Shown here piece after piece: positions 1-7,748 of a stretch of DNA of 33,887 bases. A model generated the notes under the pieces. That model saw only the letters and a program-made list of their open reading frames with translations, did no database searches and was not told the DNA's origin. Position 1 is the stretch's first letter, and every line of letters begins with the position of its first letter. The stretch is from Moorena sp. SS36440bin_2 (GTDB lineage Bacteria > Cyanobacteriota > Cyanobacteriia > Cyanobacteriales > Coleofasciculaceae): contig WTKN01000280.1 of NCBI GenBank assembly GCA_011524395.1, positions 1 through 33,887 on the forward strand. The letters run 5' to 3'. Made by a program: the position numbers and the translations under genes.

Positions 1-97
1 CTAAAATTTTCGGGTCATTCAAACGCTTTTCAGAGCTAGTTTCTGCCGATTAGATACGTTTGCCCTGGGGTTAGGGGTGGGTTCCTCTTCCCTGCTC

Positions 98-139
98 CCT
101 AAAACCTAAAACCTAAAACCTAAAACCTAAAACCTAAAA
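98..139. repeat. Six tandem CCTAAAA heptamers
   Basis: Six uninterrupted copies of CCTAAAA start at 98, 105, 112, 119, 126 and 133. They resemble a telomere repeat by chance. Short tandem heptamers recur elsewhere in this window (13840-13884 and 27960-28008) with a different sequence, so they are probably slippage-prone intergenic repeats. They lie about 60 bases upstream of the first gene. Confidence 0.9.
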
Positions 140-196
140 ATTTGTACCTCATGGGTATAAGACTTACTAGATCTATAGTTAAGTAATGACCTAAAT

Positions 197-1012
197 GTGA
201 AAACCGATACCATCTTCTATCGCCTGTTCCAATCGTTTCCCAGTATCTTCTTTGAATTAATTAACCATTCCCCTACGGAAGCACAAGCTTATCAATTCGC
301 CTCTGTGGAAGTCAAACAACTAGCCTTTAGAATTGATGGGGTCTTTCTGCCCACCACCACCACACCCGAACAACCAATTTATTTTGTAGAAGTCCAATTT
401 CAGAGGGACTCTCAATTTTACTCCCGCTTCTTTAGCGAAATTTTCATATACTTAAACAAAACTAAACTGAGCAATGATTGGCGTGGTGTGGTGATTTACC
501 CGAGCCGCAATGTGGATAAAGGAGCTACTGTTAGGTATCAAGAATTACTCAATTCCCCAAAGGTATCTCGGATTTATCTCGATGAATTAGCCCAGACCTC
601 TGCAACATCGGTGGGTATAGCTACAGTACAGCTAATTGTAACCGAGGAAGATACTGCGATAGAACAAGCTCAAGACTTGATTCAACGAACCACTGAGGAG
701 ATAGACAATGAAAGACAAAAGCGAGAACTTCTACAATTAATAGAGACCATACTGGTGTATAAGTTACCCAAACTCAGTCGCACGGAGATAGAAGCCATGT
801 TTAGCTTAAGTGATTTACGGCAAACCAAAGTATATCAGGAGGCTTTAGCCGAAGGTATACAAGCAGGCAGACTTGAAGGTAAAATTCAAGGCAAATTAGA
901 GTCCATACCTCGGTTGTTAGCGTTGGGGTTAACCGTAGAACAAGTTGCCCAAGCTTTAGAATTAGAGGTTGAACAAGTTACAAAGGTGCTCCAGCAGTCT
1001 TCTGATAGTTGA
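197..1012 (+). CDS. DUF2887 / Rpn-family protein (PD-(D/E)XK nuclease-like)
   Basis: The 271-residue product has the DUF2887 signature common in cyanobacteria: an N-terminal KTDTIFYRLFQSFPSIFFEL block, then FRIDGVFLP and a PIYFVEVQFQRD strand near residues 60-72. That D...E-x-Q arrangement resembles the PD-(D/E)XK core of Rpn/PDDEXK-type proteins, sometimes called recombination-promoting nucleases or putative transposases. The C-terminus (about 210-271) is helical and repetitive, with GRLEGKIQGKLESIPRLLALGLTVEQVAQALELEVEQV, as in family members. The start is GTG at 197, chosen because the conserved family start follows directly; the ATG at 195 runs straight into a stop. Function is unproven: the family is often multicopy and linked to mobile DNA, but no element ends are visible here. 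Confidence 0.85.
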   Translation: MKTDTIFYRLFQSFPSIFFELINHSPTEAQAYQFASVEVKQLAFRIDGVFLPTTTTPEQPIYFVEVQFQRDSQFYSRFFSEIFIYLNKTKLSNDWRGVVIYPSRNVDKGATVRYQELLNSPKVSRIYLDELAQTSATSVGIATVQLIVTEEDTAIEQAQDLIQRTTEEIDNERQKRELLQLIETILVYKLPKLSRTEIEAMFSLSDLRQTKVYQEALAEGIQAGRLEGKIQGKLESIPRLLALGLTVEQVAQALELEVEQVTKVLQQSSDS

Positions 1013-1284
1013 AATAAAAACCATCGGCACTGGTTCCGCCGAGTGAGAAGCGAAAAGTTTTGCCATTGGTAGTTTAGAGCTGATTTGTAAACTCGCTGTA
1101 ATCCTTGTAGGATAAAGCTTGCGCTAAACTAGAACAATTGAACTATTTAATACCACAAAGACAATCATAGCAAGGTTTTCAGGCTTCTTAATATTTACTT
1201 TACAAATTCGCTCTAACTGAACGAGAATTCCTGTTAGAATTACTAGCTCTGATTAGATCCTTATATCCTTCCCCTAAAGCCCTT

Positions 1285-2403
1285 ATGTGCCCAGATGTTT
1301 CTATCCCTCAACCAGACCTCAGTAGCAATGGTTCAAACTCCCAAACCATGACGAATGTGAGTGGGTCAGTCTCACCAGTGGTAAACTCAATTCCGCCATT
1401 GTTAGGAGCTTCTTTAGTAGAGTTAACCAGCTGGATACAACAACAGGGACAACCGGCTTATCGAGGGCGTCAGTTACACGGATGGATTTATGACAAAGGA
1501 GTGCGATCGCTTTCTGAAATTTCTGTCTTTCCTAAACAGTGGCGTAACACCGTCGCCGATGTCCCCATTGGTCGGTCAACGTTACACTACCGCTTAGAAG
1601 CAAAGGATGGTACGGTAAAATACCTGCTCCAGTTATCAGATGGTCAAATTATTGAAACTGTTGGTATTCCCACACCAAAGCGTCTGACCGTGTGTGTATC
1701 TTCCCAGGTCGGTTGTCCCATGGCTTGTGACTTCTGTGCTACGGGTAAAGGCGGATTCACTCGCAATCTGGCTCGCCATGAAATTGTCGATCAGGTTTTA
1801 ACAGTAAGGGAAGATTTCCAAGAACGAGTCAGCAATGTGGTGTTTATGGGTATGGGAGAGCCCTTGCTGAATACCGAAGCTGTGGTAGGTGCAGTCAAGT
1901 CTCTTAATCAGGACATCGGGATTGGAGCGCGATCGCTTACTATCTCAACAGTTGGTATTCCCGGTCGTATCCGCCAACTGGCTGAGCATCAACTACAAGT
2001 TACCCTTGCTGTCAGTCTACACGCCTCAAATCAGCAGCTACGGGAGCAACTGATTCCTAGTGCCAAGCACTATCCTCTCAATGCACTATTAGATGAATGT
2101 CGAGACTATGTAAACTTAACAAGTCGCCGAGTCACCTTTGAATACATCCTTTTGGGTGGACTGAATGACTCTCAAAAACATGCTCTTGAGTTAGCTAAGA
2201 ACCTGAGGGGGTTTCAGAGTCATGTCAATTTGATTCCCTACAATCCCATTAGTGAAGTAGATTACCAGCGTCCTAATTACCGCAGGATTCAAGGCTTTGT
2301 TGAAGCTCTTAAGCAGCAAAAAATTGCTGTCAGTGTACGGCATTCCCGTGGTCTTGACAAAGATGCCGCTTGTGGACAACTTAGAGCATCTAGAAGTAGT
2401 TAG
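1285..2403 (+). CDS. rlmN: 23S rRNA (adenine2503-C2)/tRNA (adenine37-C2) methyltransferase RlmN
   Basis: This radical-SAM enzyme methylates C2 of A2503 in 23S rRNA, and in some bacteria A37 of tRNA. The radical-SAM cluster motif C-x3-C-x2-C is present at C144, C148 and C151, preceded by CVSSQVG with the family cysteine at C137. The second mechanistic cysteine lies in the C-terminal DAACGQL motif (C363). GMGEPLLN (about 189-196) and an N-terminal helical substrate domain (about 40-105) complete the fold. At 372 residues it is slightly longer than usual; residues 1-35 are Ser/Thr/Asn-rich and unlike the family, so translation may start at the internal ATG at 1348 (residue 22) or later. HIP1 octamers occur inside the gene. 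It appears monocistronic. Confidence 0.95.
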   Translation: MCPDVSIPQPDLSSNGSNSQTMTNVSGSVSPVVNSIPPLLGASLVELTSWIQQQGQPAYRGRQLHGWIYDKGVRSLSEISVFPKQWRNTVADVPIGRSTLHYRLEAKDGTVKYLLQLSDGQIIETVGIPTPKRLTVCVSSQVGCPMACDFCATGKGGFTRNLARHEIVDQVLTVREDFQERVSNVVFMGMGEPLLNTEAVVGAVKSLNQDIGIGARSLTISTVGIPGRIRQLAEHQLQVTLAVSLHASNQQLREQLIPSAKHYPLNALLDECRDYVNLTSRRVTFEYILLGGLNDSQKHALELAKNLRGFQSHVNLIPYNPISEVDYQRPNYRRIQGFVEALKQQKIAVSVRHSRGLDKDAACGQLRASRSS

Positions 2404-2468
2404 AAGTAATGTTTTAAGGTCATGTTTTAAAGGTTGTTTAGGTAGGATGGAGGCGAACAAAACACAAG

Positions 2469-2664
2469 CGATGCAGAGGTGCGACCCGTGGCGAATTTAA
2501 TTCGCCTAGCGATGCAGCGCGGTCTTGGGGAGGCAGCGCGGTCTTGGGGGTTTCCCCCATGAGCGACTGCCGTGGTTCCCCCCACTCGCGCTTTGCATCA
2601 AGACAAGGAAAGCGCACCATTACCTTCACGCGGGGGTTTCCCTATGAGCGACTGCATCAAGAAG
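2469..2664 (+). repeat. Interspersed GC-rich palindromic repeat cluster, copy A
   Basis: This stretch holds a chain of short modules: GCGATGCAGCGCGGTCTTGG duplicated in tandem at about 2511-2550, the hairpin GGGGGTTTCCCCC, CATGAGCGACTGC, CCCCACTCGCGCTTTGCATC, and a second CGCGGGGGTTTCC plus GAGCGACTGCATCAAG near 2629-2662. The same modules recur at 2959-3045, 13789-13838 and, reverse-complemented, at 26604-26909. Apparent ORFs here on both strands are by-products of the repeat. These are dispersed intergenic repeats; what spreads them is not visible. Confidence 0.85.
2479..2507 (+). repeat. 29-bp inverted repeat, left copy
   Basis: This 29-base unit begins GTGCGACCCGTGGCG and contains the palindrome GGCGAATTTAATTCGCC at 2490-2506. 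It is matched in opposite orientation at 3132-3160 with 27 of 29 identities by eye. The two copies bound a 682-bp segment carrying the zinc-ribbon gene. Confidence 0.85.
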
Positions 2665-2731
2665 GGACATTTTCCTGACCCTTCTGTTAAAAACCTACCC
2701 TTATGAGTTCGCCCCCTCACCCCTTTATTGC

Positions 2732-2914
2732 TTAAGCACTAGGAGCATAGATGCCAGGGGCATAAGCCTCTAGCACCCTGCCAGTGATAGAGCAGTTAAT
2801 CATTAAATAATCACAGACGGGGCATTGAGTCTGGGTTAGGTGAGTTTTTTGACAATGAATCCTTTGAGCACTACTGCCACAATTAGGACAGTAAACTTTC
2901 TGTATTATCTGCAT
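2732..2914 (-). CDS. Small zinc-ribbon protein (60 aa), conserved cyanobacterial type
   Basis: The 60-residue product has two CxxC knuckles, CPNCG (C9, C12) and CPVCD (C31, C34), spaced as in a compact zinc ribbon, then a YLMINCSITGRVLEAYAPGIY tail. I recall short proteins of this layout in many cyanobacteria, sometimes mislabelled as PriA replication-restart fragments because of the zinc knuckles; there is no helicase domain. It may bind nucleic acid or protein, but no function can be assigned. It is the only gene in the repeat island at 2404-3160, with repeats on both sides. Its ATG lies at 2912-2914. Confidence 0.7.
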   Translation of the reverse strand: MQIIQKVYCPNCGSSAQRIHCQKTHLTQTQCPVCDYLMINCSITGRVLEAYAPGIYAPSA

Positions 2915-2958
2915 GTTAAACCTTGTTTAATTTAGTCAGTTATTAAAAAGCGTGATTT

Positions 2959-3045
2959 GCGCGGTCTTGGGAAGGCAGCGCGGTCTTGGGGGTCTCCCCC
3001 ATGAGCGACTGCCGTGGTTTCCCCCACTCGCGCTTTGCATCAAGA
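2959..3045 (+). repeat. Interspersed GC-rich palindromic repeat, copy B
   Basis: It has the same module order as copy A: GCGCGGTCTTGGGAAGGCA, a second GCGCGGTCTTGGGGG, a GGGGGTCTCCCCC hairpin, CATGAGCGACTGC, a CGTGG link, CCCCCACTCGCGCTTTGCAT and CAAGA. It is in the same orientation as copy A, so the zinc-ribbon gene is flanked by direct copies of this repeat as well as by the 29-bp inverted repeats. Confidence 0.85.
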
Positions 3046-3131
3046 AATGACTGCCTCTAAAAAGCACCGACCCTGGTTCAACCATCTACTAGTAATGCTT
3101 TGCAAAATTCAAACCCCGGTGCCCTTGACCT

Positions 3132-3160
3132 AGGAGAATTAAATTTGCCACGGGTCGCAC
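3132..3160 (-). repeat. 29-bp inverted repeat, right copy
   Basis: This is the reverse complement of 2479-2507 with two differences. It ends CCACGGGTCGCAC and contains GAATTAAATTTGCC, a slightly decayed version of the palindromic core. Confidence 0.85.
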
Positions 3161-3765
3161 TACAAGTTGATGGATAATGTAAGCTTTTCATTGGTTTTGA
3201 ATGGTAGCTTTACTTTATTTGTGCCGTCTTGTACTAGTTAGATATGACCCTCAACTGATTAATTTGGAGGCAGTAATCGTTAATCTTTACTTAACTATTG
3301 TATTTAAGTCTTATTTTTTTTGTAATTTATTTAACAATACTTAGCAATATGGTTTGCATTTGTTAATCTTTTTAAGAGATTAGCACTCCAAGACTAGGTT
3401 TTTTGATTAAAAATAAGCTTCTATCTTATTGGTTTATATTTGATTCCTGATTGATTCCTGATGAATTTATGTATTATTTTATACAATGCAATGATACTAT
3501 TTGCCGTATACAAAACTAGTTTTCTGACAACAGATGTTAGATATGATACGGTATTCGTTTAATTACTTATCATATCGGAGATCAGGTAATTGGCTCGGGT
3601 AATTGGGAATTGGGAATTGACGATTATTGATCTATCTGTTAAATGAGTTAACCAATCCGTTGCCCCATCTTCAATTATGTGTAGCGAGCATAACCGAAAT
3701 TAGGATAAATCAGGGAAATTACTGAAGCAATAGTATAGGGATTAGGCTAGAAAATTAGCAATTAT
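3161..3765. other. AT-rich gene-free stretch upstream of the glycan locus
   Basis: About 600 bases with no convincing reading frame on either strand. It is AT-rich with runs such as TTAAGTCTTATTTTTTTTG and a short tandem GATTCCTGATTGATTCCTGAT near 3441. It probably holds the promoter and a long leader for the glycosyltransferase at 3791, but no clear -35/-10 pair, riboswitch or terminator could be recognised. Confidence 0.5.
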
Positions 3766-3797
3766 AACCTAATAATGAATAAACCTAATAATGAATA
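3766..3797 (+). repeat. Perfect 16-bp tandem duplication over a start codon
   Basis: AACCTAATAATGAATA occurs twice head to tail (3766-3781 and 3782-3797). Each copy contains an ATG (3775 and 3791). Only the second opens the glycosyltransferase; the first gives a seven-residue peptide (MNKPNNE) that stops at TAA just inside the real gene. Confidence 0.95.
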
Positions 3798-4990
3798 AAC
3801 ACTATATCTTTTTTACCAGAAGTACTTTACCTCAACCCAATGCTGCCCACTTAGTTCATGATGTCAATTCCGCCAATGCTGCTGCTAACCTTGGTTATTC
3901 TACTGTTTTAGTCTATCTCCACCCCCCAGAGAAATCCCTGAATCCCTTAGACTGGGTTTATCCCTTTCGGCTCCAACAGCCACCAGAAAACCTGAGCAAG
4001 TTTTACAGTATTCAGGATCAGCTCAAGGTGACTCCCCTACCTATGCCTTGGCCCATTGGTCACATCAAAGGCAAACTGACTAGCCCCAGCACAATCGTTT
4101 GTCGTTACTATTTTCCAATTCATATTTTTCCCCATACTCAAATCTTACACACGTTGGATTGGAATTTAGTGAAAACAGCCATCAAGCATGGTATTCCAGT
4201 CATTTATGAGCGGGAACATTATAAAAAAACTGACTATGATCAATCGATTGTCCAAAACCCACTTTTTAAAGTCGCAGTCACCGTGGCTGATAATATTCGG
4301 GACGATATGATTCGTAGGGGTATGCCTCCAGAAAAGATTATCAAACTCCATAGTGGCTTCAATCAGTCTTTTTTAGTAAGGCAACCAAAACAAGCCTCTG
4401 AATGGCGCAAAAAACTTTTAGTGGATAACCGTCAAAGGTTGGTTGTCTATTCAGGAGGACTCTATCGGTTCAAAGGGGTCAACTTATTAGTTGATGTTGC
4501 TAAAGAATTACCACAGATTCAATTTGTATTTGCTGGTGGTAATGAATCTCAAGTACAGTCTTATCAGCAGCTAGCTAGGGAAAAGCAAGCTAACAATGTT
4601 ACCTTCTTAGGTTATCTTCCCCACCAGCAGCTTCCCAGCTTACTCCAAGCTGCTGATGTGTTGGCTCATCCTCACTGTTCTGGTGAGGCGGCTAGCTTTA
4701 CGTCTCCTCTGAAGCTCTTTGAGTATATGGCTTCAGGAACTCCGATTGTGGCAACAGAAATTCCTCCGTTGATGGAATTTAAATCATCGAGTGCTATTGC
4801 TGGCTGGTGTGAACCCGATAACCCAGCTCAACTAACTCGTTGCCTCCAGCAGGTATTAGAAACCTATCCCAGAAACTTGAATGGTTATGCTGCTCAAATT
4901 GAGTGGGGGCGTCAGTTCTCTTGGGAAAATAGAATTGCAAAAATTATGAGCAATGTAGCAGAATCTATACATCCTATACTATCTGATTAA
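3791..4990 (+). CDS. Family 4 (GT-B) glycosyltransferase
   Basis: The 399-residue protein has a GT-B layout. The N-terminal domain (about 1-190) includes HDVNSANAAANLGY. The C-terminal nucleotide-binding domain starts with VVYSGGLYRFKGVNLLVDVA (about 218-237), where R226 and K228 fit the phosphate-binding R/K pair of GT4 enzymes. It carries the E-x-E-type donor motif as E299 (GEAASFTSPLKLFEYMASGTPIVAT) with E311 downstream. It should move a sugar from a nucleotide donor onto a glycan or lipid at the cytoplasmic face of the membrane. Acceptor and donor cannot be read from sequence. It leads the glycan locus, though 750 bases of decayed DNA separate it from the next glycan gene. No clear Shine-Dalgarno precedes the ATG; the start lies in the second copy of the 16-bp duplication. 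Confidence 0.9.
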   Translation: MNKHYIFFTRSTLPQPNAAHLVHDVNSANAAANLGYSTVLVYLHPPEKSLNPLDWVYPFRLQQPPENLSKFYSIQDQLKVTPLPMPWPIGHIKGKLTSPSTIVCRYYFPIHIFPHTQILHTLDWNLVKTAIKHGIPVIYEREHYKKTDYDQSIVQNPLFKVAVTVADNIRDDMIRRGMPPEKIIKLHSGFNQSFLVRQPKQASEWRKKLLVDNRQRLVVYSGGLYRFKGVNLLVDVAKELPQIQFVFAGGNESQVQSYQQLAREKQANNVTFLGYLPHQQLPSLLQAADVLAHPHCSGEAASFTSPLKLFEYMASGTPIVATEIPPLMEFKSSSAIAGWCEPDNPAQLTRCLQQVLETYPRNLNGYAAQIEWGRQFSWENRIAKIMSNVAESIHPILSD

Positions 4991-5087
4991 TAGGGTTAAA
5001 TTTAGGGTTAATAATAAGGCCTTTTACACTAACAATCCTATCGAATGCTTCAGCATTTTTACTGAATTGTAGTAACACCAATTATTG

Positions 5088-5255
5088 GGATACATAGGTA
5101 ACGCTCTCCCACAAATAGCCTTACAGCAAGCTCTCGCTAGGACTAAACAAACCATTAATAACCAGTTGGGTAAACCGATGCCTATCCCGACAATACACTG
5201 GGTATTTTCGTCCTTTGAGTCGATTCATTTGGTGATGCTTGGCAGAGTGGAGTAA
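5088..5255 (+). pseudogene. Transposase C-terminal remnant
   Basis: Translation of this stretch gives an uninterrupted segment with ALPQIALQQALARTKQTINN, then QLGKPMPIPTIHWVFSSFES and IHLVMLG, ending at TAA (5253). From memory, the QTI-NQLGKP-PT-RWVFQCFEGI pattern is the C-terminal end of an IS1634/IS4-type DDE transposase. No N-terminal catalytic part, start codon or terminal inverted repeats are visible nearby, so this is a decayed fragment. It lies just before another dead gene, which suggests a degraded insertion-prone zone. Confidence 0.65.
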
Positions 5256-5740
5256 TTTGACGAACCTATGAAATGTAGATTAATATAAAATTCAGACATC
5301 CAATTCAACTAGTTCATTAAAATACTGATTAGTTAAGTCCATGCTTTCGATAGTTTACTTGGATGTGTTTATTTATGAAATTTCCTGATCAAAATGCTCA
5401 ATTATTATTGTCGAAATACTTGGCTTAAGTAACTTGCTATAAAAACAAATAACTTAAGCCAAGTATATTGCTATAAACTTTATTTATTTCAATTATAAGT
5501 GGGTTTACTTAAAACCACTTACTAATATAAATTTCAGTTATGCTTACTACAAATACTTGCATATGATATCTCGATATCGGGGGATGAGGTGATGGGGATA
5601 TCAGGTCAAGCATAAGAAATAATAAGACATGATAACATGACAATGTCAGCCCCATATCCTGATAATTTCATTTCTAATCTAAGTCCTTTATTAAAAACAT
5701 TATCAGATCAATTTATCAAGCAGCAGATCTAGATATAATT
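5256..5740. other. AT-rich spacer with two hairpins, no gene
   Basis: No coding signal was found. Two stem-loops stand out. One has perfect 15-bp arms, ATACTTGGCTTAAGT at 5416-5430 and its complement at 5452-5466, around a 21-base loop. The other is TAAGTGG at 5496-5502 pairing with CCACTTA at 5515-5521. The rest is AT-rich with short direct repeats such as TTGCTATAAA. Confidence 0.6.
5416..5466. repeat. 15-bp perfect inverted repeat (stem-loop)
   Basis: ATACTTGGCTTAAGT (5416-5430) is followed 21 bases later by ACTTAAGCCAAGTAT (5452-5466), a perfect complement. There is no T-run after it, so it is not a standard terminator. It could be a remnant end-pair of a small element in the decayed zone or an RNA structure ahead of the sulfotransferase remnant. 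Confidence 0.85.
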
Positions 5741-6646
5741 ATGACAATGCCCAATTTTTTAATCATAGGTGCAGCTAAGGCTGCAACTACCTCAATTTAT
5801 CGATATCTAAAGCAGCATCCGCAAATCTACATGAGTCCTGCCAAGGAACCTAGGTTTTTTGCTTTTGAAGGATAAACTTTAGATTTCTCTGGATTGGGAG
5901 ATGAAAAAGAAGCTGATTTCATTTTCACTGATATTGACGCCTATCGTAAACTATTTAAAAATGTAACTAATCAAGTAGCTATTGGTGAAGCGTCCATAAG
6001 TTATCTCTACATTGCGAAATCTGTTGAACGCATAAAGCACTACATTCCTAAGGCAAAACTGATCGCAATTCTTCGAGATCCAGCAGAAAGAGCCTATTCC
6101 AACTATTTACATTTACTCAAGCAAGAGCGCGAACCACTAACGGATTTTGCTGAGGCTATTGGCCAAGAATAGAAGCGCATTTAAAATAACTGGTGGTCTT
6201 TCTGGCACTATAAATACCAGGGACTTTACTATGTCCAAATGAAGCGTTATTATGAGGCGTTTTAAAACAGCAATATTAAGGTTTATCTATAGGAAGATTT
6301 GAATAATAATCCTATAGGTATGCTGAAAGATATGTTTGGTTTTTTGGAGATAGACGATACCTTTACCCCAGATATATCTGAAAAAGTTAGGCAAGCTGCT
6401 CCCATTCCGAAGAACAAAGCGTTGGAATCATTTTTGAGCCAACCGCACCCACTTAAATCAATTCTGAGTCCATTGCTGCCTACTAGCTTCAGGGAGAAAC
6501 TAGTTAACAAGATTAGATATTTAAATCGTGGTAAACCTAAGTTATCACCAGCAGTGCGGAAGCAATTGATTGAATTCTATCGGGAGGATATTCTCCAGCT
6601 TCAAGATTTAATTAACCGGGATCTTTCCCAATGGCTAAAGTATTAA
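5741..6646 (+). pseudogene. Sulfotransferase pseudogene with five in-frame stops
   Basis: Read in one frame from ATG 5741 to the final TAA, this is a near full-length PAPS-dependent sulfotransferase of about 300 residues. It has MTMPNFLIIGAAKAATTSIY (5'-phosphosulfate loop), KEPRFFAFEG, IAILRDPAERAYSNYLH (3'-phosphate motif RDP-x3-RAYS), HYKYQGLYYVQMKRYYEAF, VYL-EDLNNNPIGMLKDMFGFL and a C-terminal helix ending in LINRDLSQWLKY. The frame is broken by TAA 5873, TAG 6170, TAA 6182, TAA 6263 and TAG 6290, with no frameshift or visible deletion. The P-loop-like site also reads KAATTS, where KAGTTS is usual. The normal enzyme would sulfate a sugar, fitting the glycan locus. As it stands, only fragments (about 44, 98 and 115 residues) could be made. 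Confidence 0.88.
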
Positions 6647-6752
6647 AAATTAACTTAATAATTAAGTTGACAATTAAGTTAAGTAAGTTAAGCTTAAACT
6701 AAGCTGATCAAATTATTATCAACTTCAACTTGATGAGTTAGGGAATTAAGCT

Positions 6753-7742
6753 ATGTCCAAAACTATGGACAAAAAAGTTATCGGCATGATAAGTAGCTAT
6801 CAGGCACTGAAACCCAGTCCTGTTGATTGGCTATGGAGGCAAACCCCTCATCCTTTGGGGGTTTGGAAAAATATTCAAATGATAGCTAATGCACCTCAAC
6901 CGGATTTTTTACTGCTATACAACTTTAACGAATTTTCTGATCAAAAACCAGTTAAACCCAAATTTGGCAATTTTTTTGGGCTAGCTCACAAGCCCCCTGA
7001 GCCTAAGGTCACAGATCTCAAGACTCTCTTGCGGGGAGTGCCAAAAGAACGGATTATTTCTTTGGTGCGGGAACCTCCCTTTCCAGAACGGGAAGAGTTC
7101 CGAATTAATGAATATAAACAAGCTCAGGAATACTGTGGCTATGTATGTGGTCCTGATGATTTTGCGCCAATTCCTGACTATATGCCTGCTATTTCATACC
7201 ACAACAATTCGTTTCGTGAATTGAATGAAATGGGAGCGCCTGAAAAAGCTCGTTCCTGTTGTTGGATTACCTCTGGTATTGCTCGTACGGCTAATCATCG
7301 TCAGCGTTTGGCGTTTTTGAGGATGTTGAGGGACAGTGATCTAGAATTTGACGTGTATGGACGGGATTTGCCAGACTGGGTGAACGGATATGGAAAAGTA
7401 GGGAATAAGTGGAATGCGATGGCTCCTTATTACTACAACCTGGCGATTGAAAACTATGCTGGTAATGATTGGTATGTGAGTGAGAAGTTGTGGGATGCTT
7501 TATTAGCCTGGTGTTTACCCATCTACTATGGTGGTCCTGCTGCTGATAAATTATTGCCTCCAGGAAGCTTCTTAAGACTGCCAAGTGAGGATGAAAAGGG
7601 CTTAGCTTACATTCAGGAAGTGACCGCTACACCGGATGCATGGCATGAGGCTCTAGATGCGATCGCAGAAGCACGTCAAATCATTTTACATGAGTTGAAT
7701 TTACTCAACTTCTTGTCTAAGGTAGTGGAAAAACTGGGGTAA
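6753..7742 (+). CDS. GT10 alpha-1,3/4-fucosyltransferase-like glycosyltransferase
   Basis: The 329-residue protein carries the GT10 signature AIENYAGNDWYVSEKLWDAL (231-250) followed by LAWCLPIYYGGP, matching the FEN-x-DY-TEKLW-AL-AG-VP-VYGAP pattern of alpha-1,3-fucosyltransferases that use GDP-fucose. The N-terminal half (1-190) is the variable acceptor domain, with C128, C132, C169 and C170. The C-terminus lacks the long heptad repeats of Helicobacter FucTs. It probably decorates a surface glycan. The gene is followed after 6 bases by the next glycosyltransferase, so they are likely co-transcribed. Upstream (about 6650-6710) is an AT-rich TTAAGTT-repetitive spacer. ATG at 6753; a second Met at residue 5 is an alternative. 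Confidence 0.85.
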   Translation: MSKTMDKKVIGMISSYQALKPSPVDWLWRQTPHPLGVWKNIQMIANAPQPDFLLLYNFNEFSDQKPVKPKFGNFFGLAHKPPEPKVTDLKTLLRGVPKERIISLVREPPFPEREEFRINEYKQAQEYCGYVCGPDDFAPIPDYMPAISYHNNSFRELNEMGAPEKARSCCWITSGIARTANHRQRLAFLRMLRDSDLEFDVYGRDLPDWVNGYGKVGNKWNAMAPYYYNLAIENYAGNDWYVSEKLWDALLAWCLPIYYGGPAADKLLPPGSFLRLPSEDEKGLAYIQEVTATPDAWHEALDAIAEARQIILHELNLLNFLSKVVEKLG

Positions 7743-7748
7743 GTCTAG

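Noticed and set aside
98-139. Telomere or replicon end
   Set aside because: Only six heptamers, internal to ordinary genes, with no hairpin end and other heptamer arrays nearby.
2191-2629. Several overlapping frames at the 3' end of rlmN and over the repeats
   Set aside because: They are antisense or shifted readings of rlmN and of the GC-rich repeat modules; the repeat-derived peptides recur wherever the repeat does.
5894-6172. Separate short sulfotransferase gene starting at TTG
   Set aside because: It is in frame with coding sequence on both sides of stop codons and has no ribosome site; it is the middle part of one broken gene.
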